Below, in pieces: positions 16,531 to 25,667 of a stretch of DNA of 64,000 nucleotides; within the stretch, counting starts at the first letter, position 1; every line of letters begins with the position of its first letter. The notes under the pieces were generated by a model that had not been told where the DNA came from, made no database searches, and saw only the letters and a program-made list of their open reading frames with translations. A program made the position numbers and the translations under genes. The DNA comes from Mariniflexile litorale (lineage in GTDB: Bacteria; Bacteroidota; Bacteroidia; Flavobacteriales; Flavobacteriaceae): positions 257,501-321,500 of the forward strand of contig NZ_CP155618.1 of NCBI RefSeq assembly GCF_031128465.2. Reading direction: 5' to 3'.

Positions 16531-18072
16531 TTAAAACGGAACATCGTTATCATCATCATCGTTAAACGAACTTCCAAAAGCTTGGTCTGGGCTCGCTTTA
16601 AAGTTATCCGATTTAAAAGTATCATCATTTGCAGTAGCATTCATTTTAGAATGAAATTCAAAAGGGGAATCGAAATCGTCTAAATTATCGAACTTACCTA
16701 AATGCCCAATAAATTTCAAACGTATGTTTTCTAAACCGCCATTACGGTGCTTTGCTACAATAAACTCTCCTTGACCTTCCGTTGGTGAGCGCTCTTCATC
16801 ATCCCATTCATCAATTTTATAATATTCGGGTCTATAAATAAAACTTACAATATCGGCATCTTGCTCAATGGCACCAGATTCACGTAAATCTGAAAGTAAT
16901 GGACGTTTACTACCTCCACGTGTTTCAACGGCACGTGATAATTGCGACAGGGCAATAACGGGTACATTTAATTCTTTGGCCAATGCTTTTAGATTTCTGG
17001 AAATCATCGAAATTTCTTGTTCACGATTTCCACCATGGTTGTTACCTCCCGTCATTAATTGCAAATAATCAATCATGATTAGTTTAACTCCATGTTGGGA
17101 AGATAATCGGCGCGCTTTGGCTCTTAAATCAAAAATAGAAAGCGATGGTGTATCGTCAATAAACAGAGGTGCTTTTTCGAGACCTTTTACCTTGACGTTC
17201 AATTGCTCCCACTCGTGTTTTTCTAATTTTCCTGTTCTTAATTTTTCAGAAGACAGCCCTGTTTCACTTGAAATTAAACGGGTTATTAATTGTACAGAAG
17301 CCATCTCTAGCGAAAAAAATGCTACAGGAATATTTTGATCTACCGCAATATTTCTTGCCATAGATAGTGTTAAAGCTGTTTTCCCCATACCAGGACGTGC
17401 AGCAATAATAATTAAATCGGAGGGTTGCCAACCCGAAGTTAATTTATCTAATTTATTAAATCCTGTTGGAATACCACTTAATCCTTCTTTGTTAGAAATT
17501 TCTTCAATTTTCTTTTTCGCTTGAATTACTAAATCTTGAGCTGTTTCACTCGATTTTTTAATGTTTCCTTGGGTAACTTCGTATAATTTTGATTCGGCGG
17601 TGTCTAATAAGTCGAAAACATCTTTGGTTTCATCATAAGAATCTTCAATAATTTCATTTGAAATTTTAATTAAACTACGTTGAATAAATTTTTGTAGAAT
17701 GATACGGGCATGAAACTCAATATGTGCCGAAGATGATACCTTTTGTGTTAAAGATATGAGATAAAAATCGCCTCCTGCAAGTTCTAACTTGGAATTTTTC
17801 TTTAATTGGGTAGAAACTGTTAATAAGTCAATTGGTTCGCTATTTTCAAACAACTGGAATATGGCGTCAAATATGTGTTGATGTGCTTCTTTATAAAAAG
17901 CATCTGAACTTAAAATATCAATAACTTCATCAACCCCCTTTTTGTCAATCATCATAGCCCCAAGAACAACCTCTTCTAAATCAAGTGCTTGAGGTGGTAT
18001 TTTACCTTTCTCAAGGCTAATCAATGTACTTTTATCAACTTTAAATCCTCTTATTTGGTCGGGCTGTTTCAT
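16531..18072 (-). CDS. dnaB: Replicative DNA helicase DnaB
   Basis: This 513-residue hexameric helicase unwinds DNA at the replication fork. The N-terminal DnaB domain spans about residues 28-130 (PPQALDLEEVVLGAMMID). The RecA-like helicase core starts near 200 (GIPTGFNKLDKLTSGW), with Walker A ARPGMGKTAL at about 225-234 and Walker B VKLIMIDYLQLM; SDLRESGAIEQDADIVSFIYR follows. No intein is seen. The C-terminus, DDDDNDVPF, closely resembles the acidic tip of SSB proteins (DDDIPF), which is unusual to see on a helicase. The gene stands alone. Confidence 0.96.
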   Translation of the reverse strand: MKQPDQIRGFKVDKSTLISLEKGKIPPQALDLEEVVLGAMMIDKKGVDEVIDILSSDAFYKEAHQHIFDAIFQLFENSEPIDLLTVSTQLKKNSKLELAGGDFYLISLTQKVSSSAHIEFHARIILQKFIQRSLIKISNEIIEDSYDETKDVFDLLDTAESKLYEVTQGNIKKSSETAQDLVIQAKKKIEEISNKEGLSGIPTGFNKLDKLTSGWQPSDLIIIAARPGMGKTALTLSMARNIAVDQNIPVAFFSLEMASVQLITRLISSETGLSSEKLRTGKLEKHEWEQLNVKVKGLEKAPLFIDDTPSLSIFDLRAKARRLSSQHGVKLIMIDYLQLMTGGNNHGGNREQEISMISRNLKALAKELNVPVIALSQLSRAVETRGGSKRPLLSDLRESGAIEQDADIVSFIYRPEYYKIDEWDDEERSPTEGQGEFIVAKHRNGGLENIRLKFIGHLGKFDNLDDFDSPFEFHSKMNATANDDTFKSDNFKASPDQAFGSSFNDDDDNDVPF

Positions 18073-18183
18073 AACTGCGAAAGTAACTAAAAAGAACGTG
18101 TTTTTAATAAAAAAACGTGTTCTGATTGTTCACTAGTCGTTAACAATTTAACTGTTAATAACTTAAAAATATTGTCAATAAGA

Positions 18184-18216
18184 CAAAAAAAATCTGAAGC
18201 GTTTATCTTCAGATTT
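18184..18216 (-). terminator. Terminator of accA
   Basis: A perfect 10-bp stem, AAATCTGAAG/CTTCAGATTT (18190-18199, 18207-18216) with a 7-base loop, runs into a T tract on the minus strand, 24 bp beyond the accA stop. Confidence 0.8.
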
Positions 18217-18240
18217 CACTTTATAATGGTTTTAAATGAG

Positions 18241-19194
18241 TTAATCCTTAAAGACACCCATTTGTAAATATTTATCCATACGATTTGCCACTAAATCTTT
18301 TGGTGATAAGTTTTTAAGTTCTTTATACGATTTTACAATGGCAGTACTAACGGCAGAAAATGTTTTGTTTCTGTCTCTATGTGCACCACCTAAGGGTTCT
18401 TTTATAATTTCGTCCACCAGCTTTTGCTTTTTCATATCAATAGCAGTTAGTTTTAAAGCTTCGGCAGCTTGTTCTTTAAATTCCCAACTACGCCATAAAA
18501 TAGACGAACATGATTCTGGAGAAATAACAGAATACCATGTATTTTCAAGCATCAAAACCACATCGCCAACACCAATACCTAAAGCGCCCCCTGAAGCACC
18601 TTCTCCAACAATAATAGTAATAATTGGCACTTTCAAACGGGTCATCTCTAAAATATTTCTAGCAATGGCTTCTCCTTGTCCGCGTTCCTCGGCTTCCAAT
18701 CCTGGGAATGCACCTGGTGTATCTATAAGTGTGACTACAGGAATTCCAAATTTTTCGGCAGACTTCATTAGACGTAAGGCTTTTCTATACCCTTCTGGGT
18801 TTGCCATACCAAAGTTTCTATATTGACGAGTTTTAGTATTATAACCTTTTTGCTGGCCTATAAACATAAAGCTTTGGTTGCCAATTTTACCTAAACCACC
18901 AATCATCGCTTTATCATCTTTAAAACTTCTGTCTCCATGCATTTCTAAGAAAGATTCGCCACAAATGGCGCGAATGTAATCTAAAACGTAAGGCCTGTCA
19001 GGGTGACGAGATAGTTGTACTCGCTGCCAAGGTGAAAGGTTTTTATAAATATCTTTTTGGGTAATTGCTAATTTTTTTTCAATGTTTGAACATGTTTCTG
19101 TAACATCTACTTCACTCTCTTCACCAATGACTCTACACTTTTGTAATTGGTCTTCAAGTTCTTTTATAGGGAGTTCAAATTCTAAATATTCCAT
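18241..19194 (-). CDS. accA: Acetyl-CoA carboxylase carboxyltransferase subunit alpha
   Basis: The 317-residue protein carries the transcarboxylase domain that, with AccD, moves the carboxyl group from biotin to acetyl-CoA for fatty acid synthesis. Diagnostic stretches are [52 protein letters not shown] and [33 protein letters not shown]. Length and start are normal ([17 protein letters not shown]). It forms its own unit between dnaB and the DMT exporter gene, with a clear terminator. Nothing odd was noticed. Confidence 0.97.
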   Translation of the reverse strand: MEYLEFELPIKELEDQLQKCRVIGEESEVDVTETCSNIEKKLAITQKDIYKNLSPWQRVQLSRHPDRPYVLDYIRAICGESFLEMHGDRSFKDDKAMIGGLGKIGNQSFMFIGQQKGYNTKTRQYRNFGMANPEGYRKALRLMKSAEKFGIPVVTLIDTPGAFPGLEAEERGQGEAIARNILEMTRLKVPIITIIVGEGASGGALGIGVGDVVLMLENTWYSVISPESCSSILWRSWEFKEQAAEALKLTAIDMKKQKLVDEIIKEPLGGAHRDRNKTFSAVSTAIVKSYKELKNLSPKDLVANRMDKYLQMGVFKD

Positions 19195-19345
19195 AAGAAT
19201 TTTGTTTAGGCTATTAATCTTAAGTTAGTGTACAAACCTACATATTTTTTCATTTTAAATTAAGAAAAATCTAAAAATGTTGGTTCATTTTAACTTCTTT
19301 ACAAAAGTAAGCATTCTCAAAGAAACTATAAAAACTTTAATTTTG

Positions 19346-20251
19346 TTATGAAGTTAAAAATAATTTCTTTTTCAACAATCTGATATTTTTTAAAATAGCA
19401 TTTAATAAAACCGTTGTAATTATTACTATAGCTCCATAATAAAAAGATGTACTCATATGTTCTTTTTCAGGAAATAAAATAACTGCCATAAAAACACCAT
19501 AAATAGGTTCCATATTATAACTAAGAACCACGGTATATGGACTCACAACTTTCATTACATGTACTACAGCAATAAAAGCATAAGCGGTACAAATAGAGGC
19601 TAATATAAATAAGTAACCATAATCTGAATTATTTAGATTAAAAAACTCTGTTGAGAACCCGCCTCCAAAAATCAAAATATAAATCGATACGAATAAAACA
19701 CCACTTAGAAATTCGTAAAATGAAATGACTGTAGCTGTATGATGCTTTAAAAAGCGGCCATTAAGAACTGCAAAAAACGATGACAAAAATGCTGATGAAA
19801 TTCCTAAAACAATACCATTTAAGTACTTTATTTCGCTTTTGGTAATTATAAAAACACCTATTATTACAATAATTCCAAATAAAATTTCGTACCAAATAAT
19901 ACGCCGTTTATAAATTATGGGCTCTATTAAGGATGCAAAAAAAGCACCACAAGAAAACATAGCAAGTGTTATGGATATGTTTGATGCATCGATAGCACCA
20001 AAAAAAGTAATCCAATGCAAAGCAATAATAATACCAGCAAAAGATAATTTAATAATGGCTTTAAAACTGATTTTCACATCTACTTTGGCTATTTTTATGT
20101 ATGCAAAAATTAAAATAGATGCCATTACCATTCTAAACCAAACTAAGGGAATGGCTGCAATAGTTATTAATTCACCCAAAATTGCCGTAAAGCCAGCAAT
20201 AAAAACTAAAAAGTGAAGGTGTAAGTGATTTTTTAGCTTAACGTTTAGCAT
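19346..20251 (-). CDS. EamA/DMT-family membrane transporter
   Basis: The 301-residue protein has about ten hydrophobic segments arranged as two EamA repeats (LHWITFFGAIDASNISITLAMF in the first, YTVVLSYNMEPIYGVFMAVILFPE in the second). Such drug/metabolite exporters move amino acids, purines or other small molecules out of the cell; no substrate can be read from the sequence. Its start overlaps the end of the LptG-type gene by 14 bp, so the two are probably translationally coupled. It is the last gene of the tgt-lptG unit. Confidence 0.85.
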   Translation of the reverse strand: MLNVKLKNHLHLHFLVFIAGFTAILGELITIAAIPLVWFRMVMASILIFAYIKIAKVDVKISFKAIIKLSFAGIIIALHWITFFGAIDASNISITLAMFSCGAFFASLIEPIIYKRRIIWYEILFGIIVIIGVFIITKSEIKYLNGIVLGISSAFLSSFFAVLNGRFLKHHTATVISFYEFLSGVLFVSIYILIFGGGFSTEFFNLNNSDYGYLFILASICTAYAFIAVVHVMKVVSPYTVVLSYNMEPIYGVFMAVILFPEKEHMSTSFYYGAIVIITTVLLNAILKNIRLLKKKLFLTS

Positions 20252-21320
20252 TGCGTAAAAGGAAAATGGCTAGAATACCAAAAATGACATTAGGAAACCA
20301 AACCGCTATGAGTGGGGAAAAATCGGATTGTTCTGCCATAACACCAAAGATTTTATCGAAAAACACGAAAATCATCGCAATACAAATACCTACAGCTAAA
20401 TTAACGCCCATACCGCCACGCCGTTTTATTGATGACACTGCTACTGCTATAATAGTTAAAATAAACACAGAAACTGGTAAACTCCATTTTCGATATAATA
20501 CTAATTTAAAACGTCCCACATTTGAAGATCCTCGAGCTTCTTCCTTCTCTATAAACTGTTTTAAATCGCCATACATTTTAGTTTCCGCAGCATAAATTAC
20601 GGGTATTAAATCGTCAACATCAAAAGCAAAAAGAGTGTCTTTAGAGGCAACAATTTCTAATTCATCTTCATTTGCTCCTATATAACGTTTAGTATAATTG
20701 GATAATCTATATATGGTGTCTTCTTCAATATATCTAATATTATTTGCTGTAATTTTATACTCTAATTTATTTTTTTCAAAATGTTCTAAAGTAAAATTGC
20801 TTCCGTTTTTATTTGCCACGTCAAAACTACTTACATAAATAATATCATTATCATTAATTTGCCTAAAAACGTTCTGGTCTGTATCTTCAAAAGCTGTTTT
20901 ACCTTTTTTCAAATACTTATATGAAAAATCGTTAAAGCCTTCACTGGCCTTGGGTGCTAAGTAAAGGCCTAGAACAATTGATAGTATGGCCACTATTGTT
21001 GCTCCAAACATATAAGGTCTTAAAAATCTTGAAAAAGACACACCTGAACTTAAAAAAGCTATAATTTCTGTATTATTAGCTAGTTTTGATGTAAACCAAA
21101 TAACTGACAGAAATAAAAATAATGGGAATAATAAATGCGCAAAATAGATAGTGAAATTGTATAAATAAATTAGCACCTCACCCATTGGCACTTCATTTTC
21201 CAAAATTTTCCCAATTTTTTCGGCGAGATGTACTGTTATACCAATAGGTATAAACAGTAACAACATCATTAAAAATGTGAATAAATAGCGTTTTAATATG
21301 TACCAGTCTAGTATTTTCAT
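20238..21320 (-). CDS. lptG: LptF/LptG-type lipopolysaccharide export permease
   Basis: The 360-residue inner-membrane protein starts MKILDWYILKRYLFTFLMML. It has three N-terminal membrane helices, a periplasmic jellyroll-like domain (about 120-260, VFRQINDNDIIYVSSFDV) and three C-terminal helices, the YjgP/YjgQ architecture. With LptB and its partner it lifts LPS from the inner membrane towards the outer membrane. I prefer LptG because the gene follows tgt, a frequent arrangement in this phylum, but LptF cannot be excluded. It overlaps the DMT gene downstream by 14 bp. A GC-rich hairpin lies just before its start. Confidence 0.82.
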   Translation of the reverse strand: MKILDWYILKRYLFTFLMMLLLFIPIGITVHLAEKIGKILENEVPMGEVLIYLYNFTIYFAHLLFPLFLFLSVIWFTSKLANNTEIIAFLSSGVSFSRFLRPYMFGATIVAILSIVLGLYLAPKASEGFNDFSYKYLKKGKTAFEDTDQNVFRQINDNDIIYVSSFDVANKNGSNFTLEHFEKNKLEYKITANNIRYIEEDTIYRLSNYTKRYIGANEDELEIVASKDTLFAFDVDDLIPVIYAAETKMYGDLKQFIEKEEARGSSNVGRFKLVLYRKWSLPVSVFILTIIAVAVSSIKRRGGMGVNLAVGICIAMIFVFFDKIFGVMAEQSDFSPLIAVWFPNVIFGILAIFLLRNAKR

Positions 21321-21349
21321 CCTCTCCCAGCCTCTCCAAAGGAGAGGAG
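21321..21349. repeat. GC-rich palindromic REP-like repeat
   Basis: CCTCTCC (21331-21337), loop AAA, GGAGAGG (21341-21347), preceded by a further partial copy CCTCTCCC at 21321. It is conspicuously GC-rich in this AT-rich region and looks like one of the short dispersed palindromes of Flavobacteria. It sits between tgt and lptG. Confidence 0.5.
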
Positions 21350-21411
21350 TCTTTTATATTGTTTGATTGGTGTTTAGTGTTCGTTATTAGTTTGAAATAA
21401 CTTTAAACTTT

Positions 21412-22542
21412 TTATAATCTATTATCCATTTGTTTTACCATTTGGTCTTTCCAAATTCTAAAATCTCCTGCTAATATATGTTTTCTTGCTTCTCGAACCA
21501 ACCACAAATAAAATCCCAGATTATGAATGGTCGCAATTTGTTTTCCTAACAATTCATTTACCGTAAACAAATGCCTTAAATATGCTTTCGTATACTCGGT
21601 ATCTACAAAGGTGATTCCCATTTCATCAACTGGTGAAAAATCGGCTTCCCATTTTTTATTTTTAATATTTATGCTGCCATAAGCTGTAAATAACATACCA
21701 TTTCTAGCATTTCTTGTGGGCATCACACAATCGAACATATCAATACCTAACGCTATATTTTCCAAAATATTGATAGGCGTACCAACCCCCATTAAGTAAC
21801 GAGGTTTATCTTCAGGTAAAATTGCGGTAACTACTTCAGTCATAGCATACATTTCTTCTGCAGGTTCGCCTACAGAAAGTCCGCCAATAGCATTACCAAC
21901 AGCACCTGCATTGGCAATATATTCGGCAGATTGTTTCCTTAAATCTTTATAGGTACTTCCCTGAACAATAGGAAAAAATGCTTGGTTGTAATCGTATTTT
22001 AAAGGTGTTTTTTCTAAATGATTGATGCATCTATCTAACCAACGATGCGTCATGTGCATAGAGCGTTTTGCATAGTTATAATCGCATGGGTATGGCGTAC
22101 ATTCATCGAACGCCATAATGATATCGGCACCTATAGAACGCTGAATTTCCATCACATTCTCGGGTGTAAATGTATGGTAGCTACCATCTATATGCGATTT
22201 AAACTTAACGCCTTCTTCTTTAATTTTTCTATTAGCAGAAAGCGAATACACTTGGTAGCCACCAGAATCGGTTAAAATATTTCGATCCCAATTCATGAAT
22301 TTATGAAGTCCGCCCGCTTTTTCAATAATATGTGTTTGTGGGCGTAAATATAAATGATAGGTATTGCCTAGAATAATATCTGGATTAATATCGTCTTTTA
22401 ACTCACGTTGATGTACCCCTTTTACGGTTCCTACAGTACCAACTGGCATAAAAATAGGTGTTTCAATGACTCCATGATCGGTCGTTATTGTGCCTGCTCT
22501 TGCTTTACTTTGGGTGTCTTTCGCTTTTAATTCAAACTTCAT
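21412..22542 (-). CDS. tgt: Queuine tRNA-ribosyltransferase
   Basis: The 376-residue enzyme swaps guanine 34 for preQ1 in tRNAs with GUN anticodons. Conserved parts are TPIFMPVGTVGTVKGV, NTYHLYLRPQTHII, LTDSGGYQVYSLSANRKIKEEGVKF (general acid Asp), DIIMAFDECTPYP, the substrate loop IGGLSVGEPAEEM, and FDCVMPTRNARNG (nucleophile Asp). The C-terminal zinc site CxCxxC of the enterobacterial enzyme is absent: the equivalent stretch reads DFSPVDEMGITFVDTEYTKA. Length is otherwise normal. It is the first gene of tgt-lptG-DMT, with a TATCTTTG -7 box on the minus strand at 22603-22610. Confidence 0.95.
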   Translation of the reverse strand: MKFELKAKDTQSKARAGTITTDHGVIETPIFMPVGTVGTVKGVHQRELKDDINPDIILGNTYHLYLRPQTHIIEKAGGLHKFMNWDRNILTDSGGYQVYSLSANRKIKEEGVKFKSHIDGSYHTFTPENVMEIQRSIGADIIMAFDECTPYPCDYNYAKRSMHMTHRWLDRCINHLEKTPLKYDYNQAFFPIVQGSTYKDLRKQSAEYIANAGAVGNAIGGLSVGEPAEEMYAMTEVVTAILPEDKPRYLMGVGTPINILENIALGIDMFDCVMPTRNARNGMLFTAYGSINIKNKKWEADFSPVDEMGITFVDTEYTKAYLRHLFTVNELLGKQIATIHNLGFYLWLVREARKHILAGDFRIWKDQMVKQMDNRL

Positions 22543-22852
22543 CTAGTGATTTTATCGCTTTTATAATGGGGCTATAAATAATATAAATAGCATTTTGGTT
22601 GGCAAAGATAATTAACTGAAAAATGAAATTGATTGTAATGAAAAGAAAATAATTTCCATTTGGCAGCGTTTTTGATTACATGTGAATATCTAAATTTCAA
22701 TTATTATATAATTTCTATCTAATAATACATACTAAATTCATTTGTATTATATAAAAAACTAGAAGAATTCTATAACATATAAAGTTTTGGTATTGTATAA
22801 TTTTGGAAAAAATAATAAGAAAAAACTCAAGTCAAATTAAAAAACGAAAATT
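22543..22852. other. Divergent intergenic region between tgt and an outer-membrane protein gene
   Basis: No gene is seen. The minus strand carries a -7 element TATCTTTG (22603-22610) suited to tgt. The plus strand carries TAATTTTG at 22798-22805 that may serve the downstream barrel gene. Neither has a clear TTG at the right distance. Confidence 0.5.
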
Positions 22853-23467
22853 ATGAGACATTTAAAAAACAAATTGAGAGCTAGTAAAAAAACAGTTTTA
22901 CTGGCATTATTTTTAATATCGACAGTATCATACACTTACGCACAATCTGGTACTGGGTTTGGTTTAAAAGGAGGATTAAATTATAATGGTAATGGTAAAT
23001 ATTTTGAATCTATTGGTGATAATGCACAAAACCCAGATAGAAATGTGGGCTACCATATTGGACTATTTGGAAAAATAGGCAACCAAATTTATTTTAAACC
23101 CGAACTTGTTTACACCAGTACGAAAAGTGATTATGATGATGATAGTTTTAAAATGCAGAAATTAGATGCTCCTTTATTAGTGGGTGTAAAAGTATTAGGA
23201 CCACTTAGTGTTTTTGGAGGTCCATCACTGCAATATATTTTAGATACTGAATTTGACGGTATTTCTGTAAATGACGTTGAGGATGAATTCTCGGTTGGGT
23301 TGAATTTTGGAATTGGTCTTAATTTTAATAAATTGGGAATAGATTTAAGGTACGAACGTGGTTTTAGTGAAAATGAAGCTACTTTTTTAAATAATAACGG
23401 CATTGGAACGAGTAGAATAGATACGAGACCCGACCAGTTAATTTTAAGTTTATCTTTATTACTATAA
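22853..23467 (+). CDS. PorT-like outer-membrane beta-barrel protein
   Basis: The 204-residue protein has a signal peptide ending in YTYAQ. A small eight-stranded-type barrel follows: GFGLKGGLNYNG, GYHIGLFGKIGNQIYFKPELVY, LDAPLLVGVKVLGPLSVFGGPSLQYIL, FSVGLNFGIGLNFNKLGIDLRYERG and a C-terminal QLILSLSLLL. This is the outer_membrane beta-barrel (PorT/OmpA-like) pattern very common in Bacteroidota. The specific role is unknown. It is a single-gene unit with its own promoter region and a strong terminator. Confidence 0.8.
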   Translation: MRHLKNKLRASKKTVLLALFLISTVSYTYAQSGTGFGLKGGLNYNGNGKYFESIGDNAQNPDRNVGYHIGLFGKIGNQIYFKPELVYTSTKSDYDDDSFKMQKLDAPLLVGVKVLGPLSVFGGPSLQYILDTEFDGISVNDVEDEFSVGLNFGIGLNFNKLGIDLRYERGFSENEATFLNNNGIGTSRIDTRPDQLILSLSLLL

Positions 23468-23483
23468 AATATAACCTAGATTT

Positions 23484-23518
23484 TAAAAAAAAACTCGCAT
23501 TTAGCGAGTTTTTTTTGT
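23484..23518. terminator. Terminator, usable in both directions
   Basis: AAACTCGC (23491-23498), loop ATTTA, GCGAGTTT (23504-23511) with A's before and T's after. It lies between the convergent barrel gene and the FKBP lipoprotein gene. Confidence 0.85.
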
Positions 23519-23532
23519 TTAAATAACATTTC

Positions 23533-24516
23533 TTACTTAATAAGTGCCTTTTTAATTTTATCGGTTTTATCTAAATAATTAGGAATCCCATTTCCATTGG
23601 AATCATCATTAGTTGGATCTCCATCATTATTAATATCTTCATTAATGGTTGAAATACCGTCTCCATCATCATCTGCATCTATATAATTAGCATAACCGTT
23701 CCCATTGGTATCGTCATCTGTTGTATCTGTTAAATCTTCATAATTCACATAAAATTCACCATCATTGTTTAAATCTTCAAGATAAGATGGGACTCCGTCA
23801 CCATCATGATCGTTTTCTGATGTCTGTAACAATTCAAATTTAAAAATTATAGGTGAATATGCCGAAATAGAACCTGTGGCACTAGAAAAATAAGCTAAAC
23901 CTGAAGGTAAAAACATCACTCCTAAGCCTTTATTTAAATAAGTAACTGTACCATCTCCATTTTCAACAAAACTTTCAGCTGTATTGAATGCAGGTATCAC
24001 TTTTCTCCAGCCAGCAATTAACCCAGCATCATTTACACCATTTCCTATTAAATTACTATCAGCTGGATTTACAGAATAATCAAAAACAACATCATCTAAA
24101 GTAAAACCTTCATAATGATAAAGAATTCTATCACAAAACTTAGGTGTTTCACTGCCCCCACCTTGATTTAATTTAAGCACATAATATTCATAAATAATAC
24201 CTGCATAATTAGTGGTTTTTGGTTCTCCAACAGCAACTCTTAACTTTGTATGACCAACAGGCGCTTCTGTTTCACCTGCTACTAATTTTGTTATAACTAT
24301 ATCTGAAAGACTAGCAGCTGTACCTAAATTAGCTATTTCTTCAGAATTATAGTAATGAGAATCTAAATACTTATGTATAGAATCCATATCTGAAAGCTGT
24401 TGCTCTGCCCTATCTCTTATTTCAACAACAACCGGATCTGGGTTATCATCTTTTTTACAAGATACCACTCCAATGATTAAACATACTAGATATAAGGTAA
24501 CTTTTCTTAAATTCAT
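23533..24516 (-). CDS. FKBP-type prolyl isomerase lipoprotein with calcium-binding repeats
   Basis: The 327-residue protein has a lipobox GVVSC (Cys20). Its central FKBP-like domain spans roughly 125-230 (CDRILYHYEGFTLDDVVFD, LIAGWRKVIPAF, LGVMFLPSGLAYFSS). The C-terminal 90 residues are Asp-rich repeats such as DHDGDGVPSYLEDLNNDGE, DDDGDGISTINEDINNDGD and DSNGNGIPNYLD, the thrombospondin type-3 calcium-binding style. It should be a periplasmic or surface-anchored folding helper, but several FKBP active-site aromatics cannot be placed, so catalysis is uncertain. It stands alone on the minus strand. Confidence 0.8.
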   Translation of the reverse strand: MNLRKVTLYLVCLIIGVVSCKKDDNPDPVVVEIRDRAEQQLSDMDSIHKYLDSHYYNSEEIANLGTAASLSDIVITKLVAGETEAPVGHTKLRVAVGEPKTTNYAGIIYEYYVLKLNQGGGSETPKFCDRILYHYEGFTLDDVVFDYSVNPADSNLIGNGVNDAGLIAGWRKVIPAFNTAESFVENGDGTVTYLNKGLGVMFLPSGLAYFSSATGSISAYSPIIFKFELLQTSENDHDGDGVPSYLEDLNNDGEFYVNYEDLTDTTDDDTNGNGYANYIDADDDGDGISTINEDINNDGDPTNDDSNGNGIPNYLDKTDKIKKALIK

Positions 24517-24685
24517 GCGTTTATTTTGTTTTTTACAGATAAACTAAAACAATCTTTATAAACCTCTACATTAAAGATTTAATATAGCTTTAAGAATGTT
24601 TCAATAATCCTTATTTTTGAGCCGCAAGATACAATTTAAATATAATTTTGCATAACAACATTAACGTAGTTTTCACAATAATTAT

Positions 24686-25081
24686 ATGCGTATAGATAAG
24701 TATTTATGGTGTGTTAGATATTACAAAACAAGAACAATTGCAACAACGGCTTGTAAAAAAGGGCATGTTCGTGTAAACAAAGAGATTGTAAAACCCAGCA
24801 GAGAAGTATATCCTTTGGATATTATTGAATTGAGAAAAGACCAAATAAATTATCGCCTTACGGTTAATGATATTCCTGAAAGTAGAGTTGGCGCCAAACT
24901 AGTTGATCTATATAGAACAGATACCACGCCTAAAGAACAGTTTGATGCGCAAGAACTTTTAAAATACTCGAAAGATTATTATAGAAAAAAAGGTGTTGGT
25001 AGACCTACTAAAAAAGACAGAAGAGACATTGATGGTTTTACAGATGAATCACCTTTAAAGGATGAGGATTCAGAAGAATAA
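24686..25081 (+). CDS. S4-domain RNA-binding protein (Hsp15-like)
   Basis: The 131-residue protein begins with an S4 domain: MRIDKYLWCVRYYKTRTIATTACKKGHVRVN, then VKPSREVYPLDIIEL. Hsp15/HslR of E. coli binds free 50S subunits carrying nascent chains; this protein is its size and shares its start. The C-terminus is charged (GVGRPTKKDRRDIDGF). It is 82 bp upstream of a phosphoribosyltransferase gene on the same strand, and the two may be cotranscribed. Confidence 0.88.
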   Translation: MRIDKYLWCVRYYKTRTIATTACKKGHVRVNKEIVKPSREVYPLDIIELRKDQINYRLTVNDIPESRVGAKLVDLYRTDTTPKEQFDAQELLKYSKDYYRKKGVGRPTKKDRRDIDGFTDESPLKDEDSEE

Positions 25082-25163
25082 TTATTGGTTAAACTTCCTT
25101 TGAAAAAATCGAATTGAAACAGGTAAAATGAGTAATTTTATATTTTAAAATAATGCAACCGCT

Positions 25164-25667
25164 ATGAACGTTACAAACAATGTGATATTAAACCACGATG
25201 AGATTAACCATAAAATAAGACGTATTGCGTTTCAAATTTATGAAAGTAATGTCAATGAAAAAGAGGTCATTTTAGCTGGTATAGATAGTAACGGCTACAT
25301 TTTTGCGAAAAAATTAAAAACCGTCCTTCAAAAAATATCAGACATCAACCCTATTCTATGCAAAGTGAGTATTGATAAAAAAAATCCTCATTTGCCCATA
25401 AAAACGTCTATCCAACCAGAAGATTATGAAAACAAATCGTTAATATTGGTTGATGATGTTTTAAATTCTGGCACCACATTAATATATGGTGTAAAACATT
25501 TTTTAAATGTGCCGTTAAAACAATTTAAAACGGCCGTTTTAGTAAACAGAAACCATAAAAAGTATCCTGTTAAAGCCGATTTTAAAGGCATTTCACTTTC
25601 AACCTCTTTACACGAGCACGTTAATGTTGTGTTAGATGGTAAAAAATTTGAAGTTTCTTTAGAATAG
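25164..25667 (+). CDS. Type I phosphoribosyltransferase (PyrR-like)
   Basis: The 167-residue protein has the PRPP-binding loop SLILVDDVLNSGTTLIYG near residue 100 and an overall layout like PyrR/uracil or hypoxanthine phosphoribosyltransferases (ILNHDEINHKIRRIAFQIYE at the N-terminus). It may be a nucleobase salvage enzyme or a PyrR-like protein; no pyr attenuator or pyrimidine gene is nearby, so the base is not known. Its 3' end overlaps the convergent shikimate kinase gene by 9 bp. Confidence 0.85.
   Translation: MNVTNNVILNHDEINHKIRRIAFQIYESNVNEKEVILAGIDSNGYIFAKKLKTVLQKISDINPILCKVSIDKKNPHLPIKTSIQPEDYENKSLILVDDVLNSGTTLIYGVKHFLNVPLKQFKTAVLVNRNHKKYPVKADFKGISLSTSLHEHVNVVLDGKKFEVSLE

Noticed and set aside
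23533-24516. FKBP lipoprotein as the gliding protein GldI
   Set aside because: The C-terminal Asp-rich calcium-binding repeats and the lack of neighbouring gliding genes do not fit.
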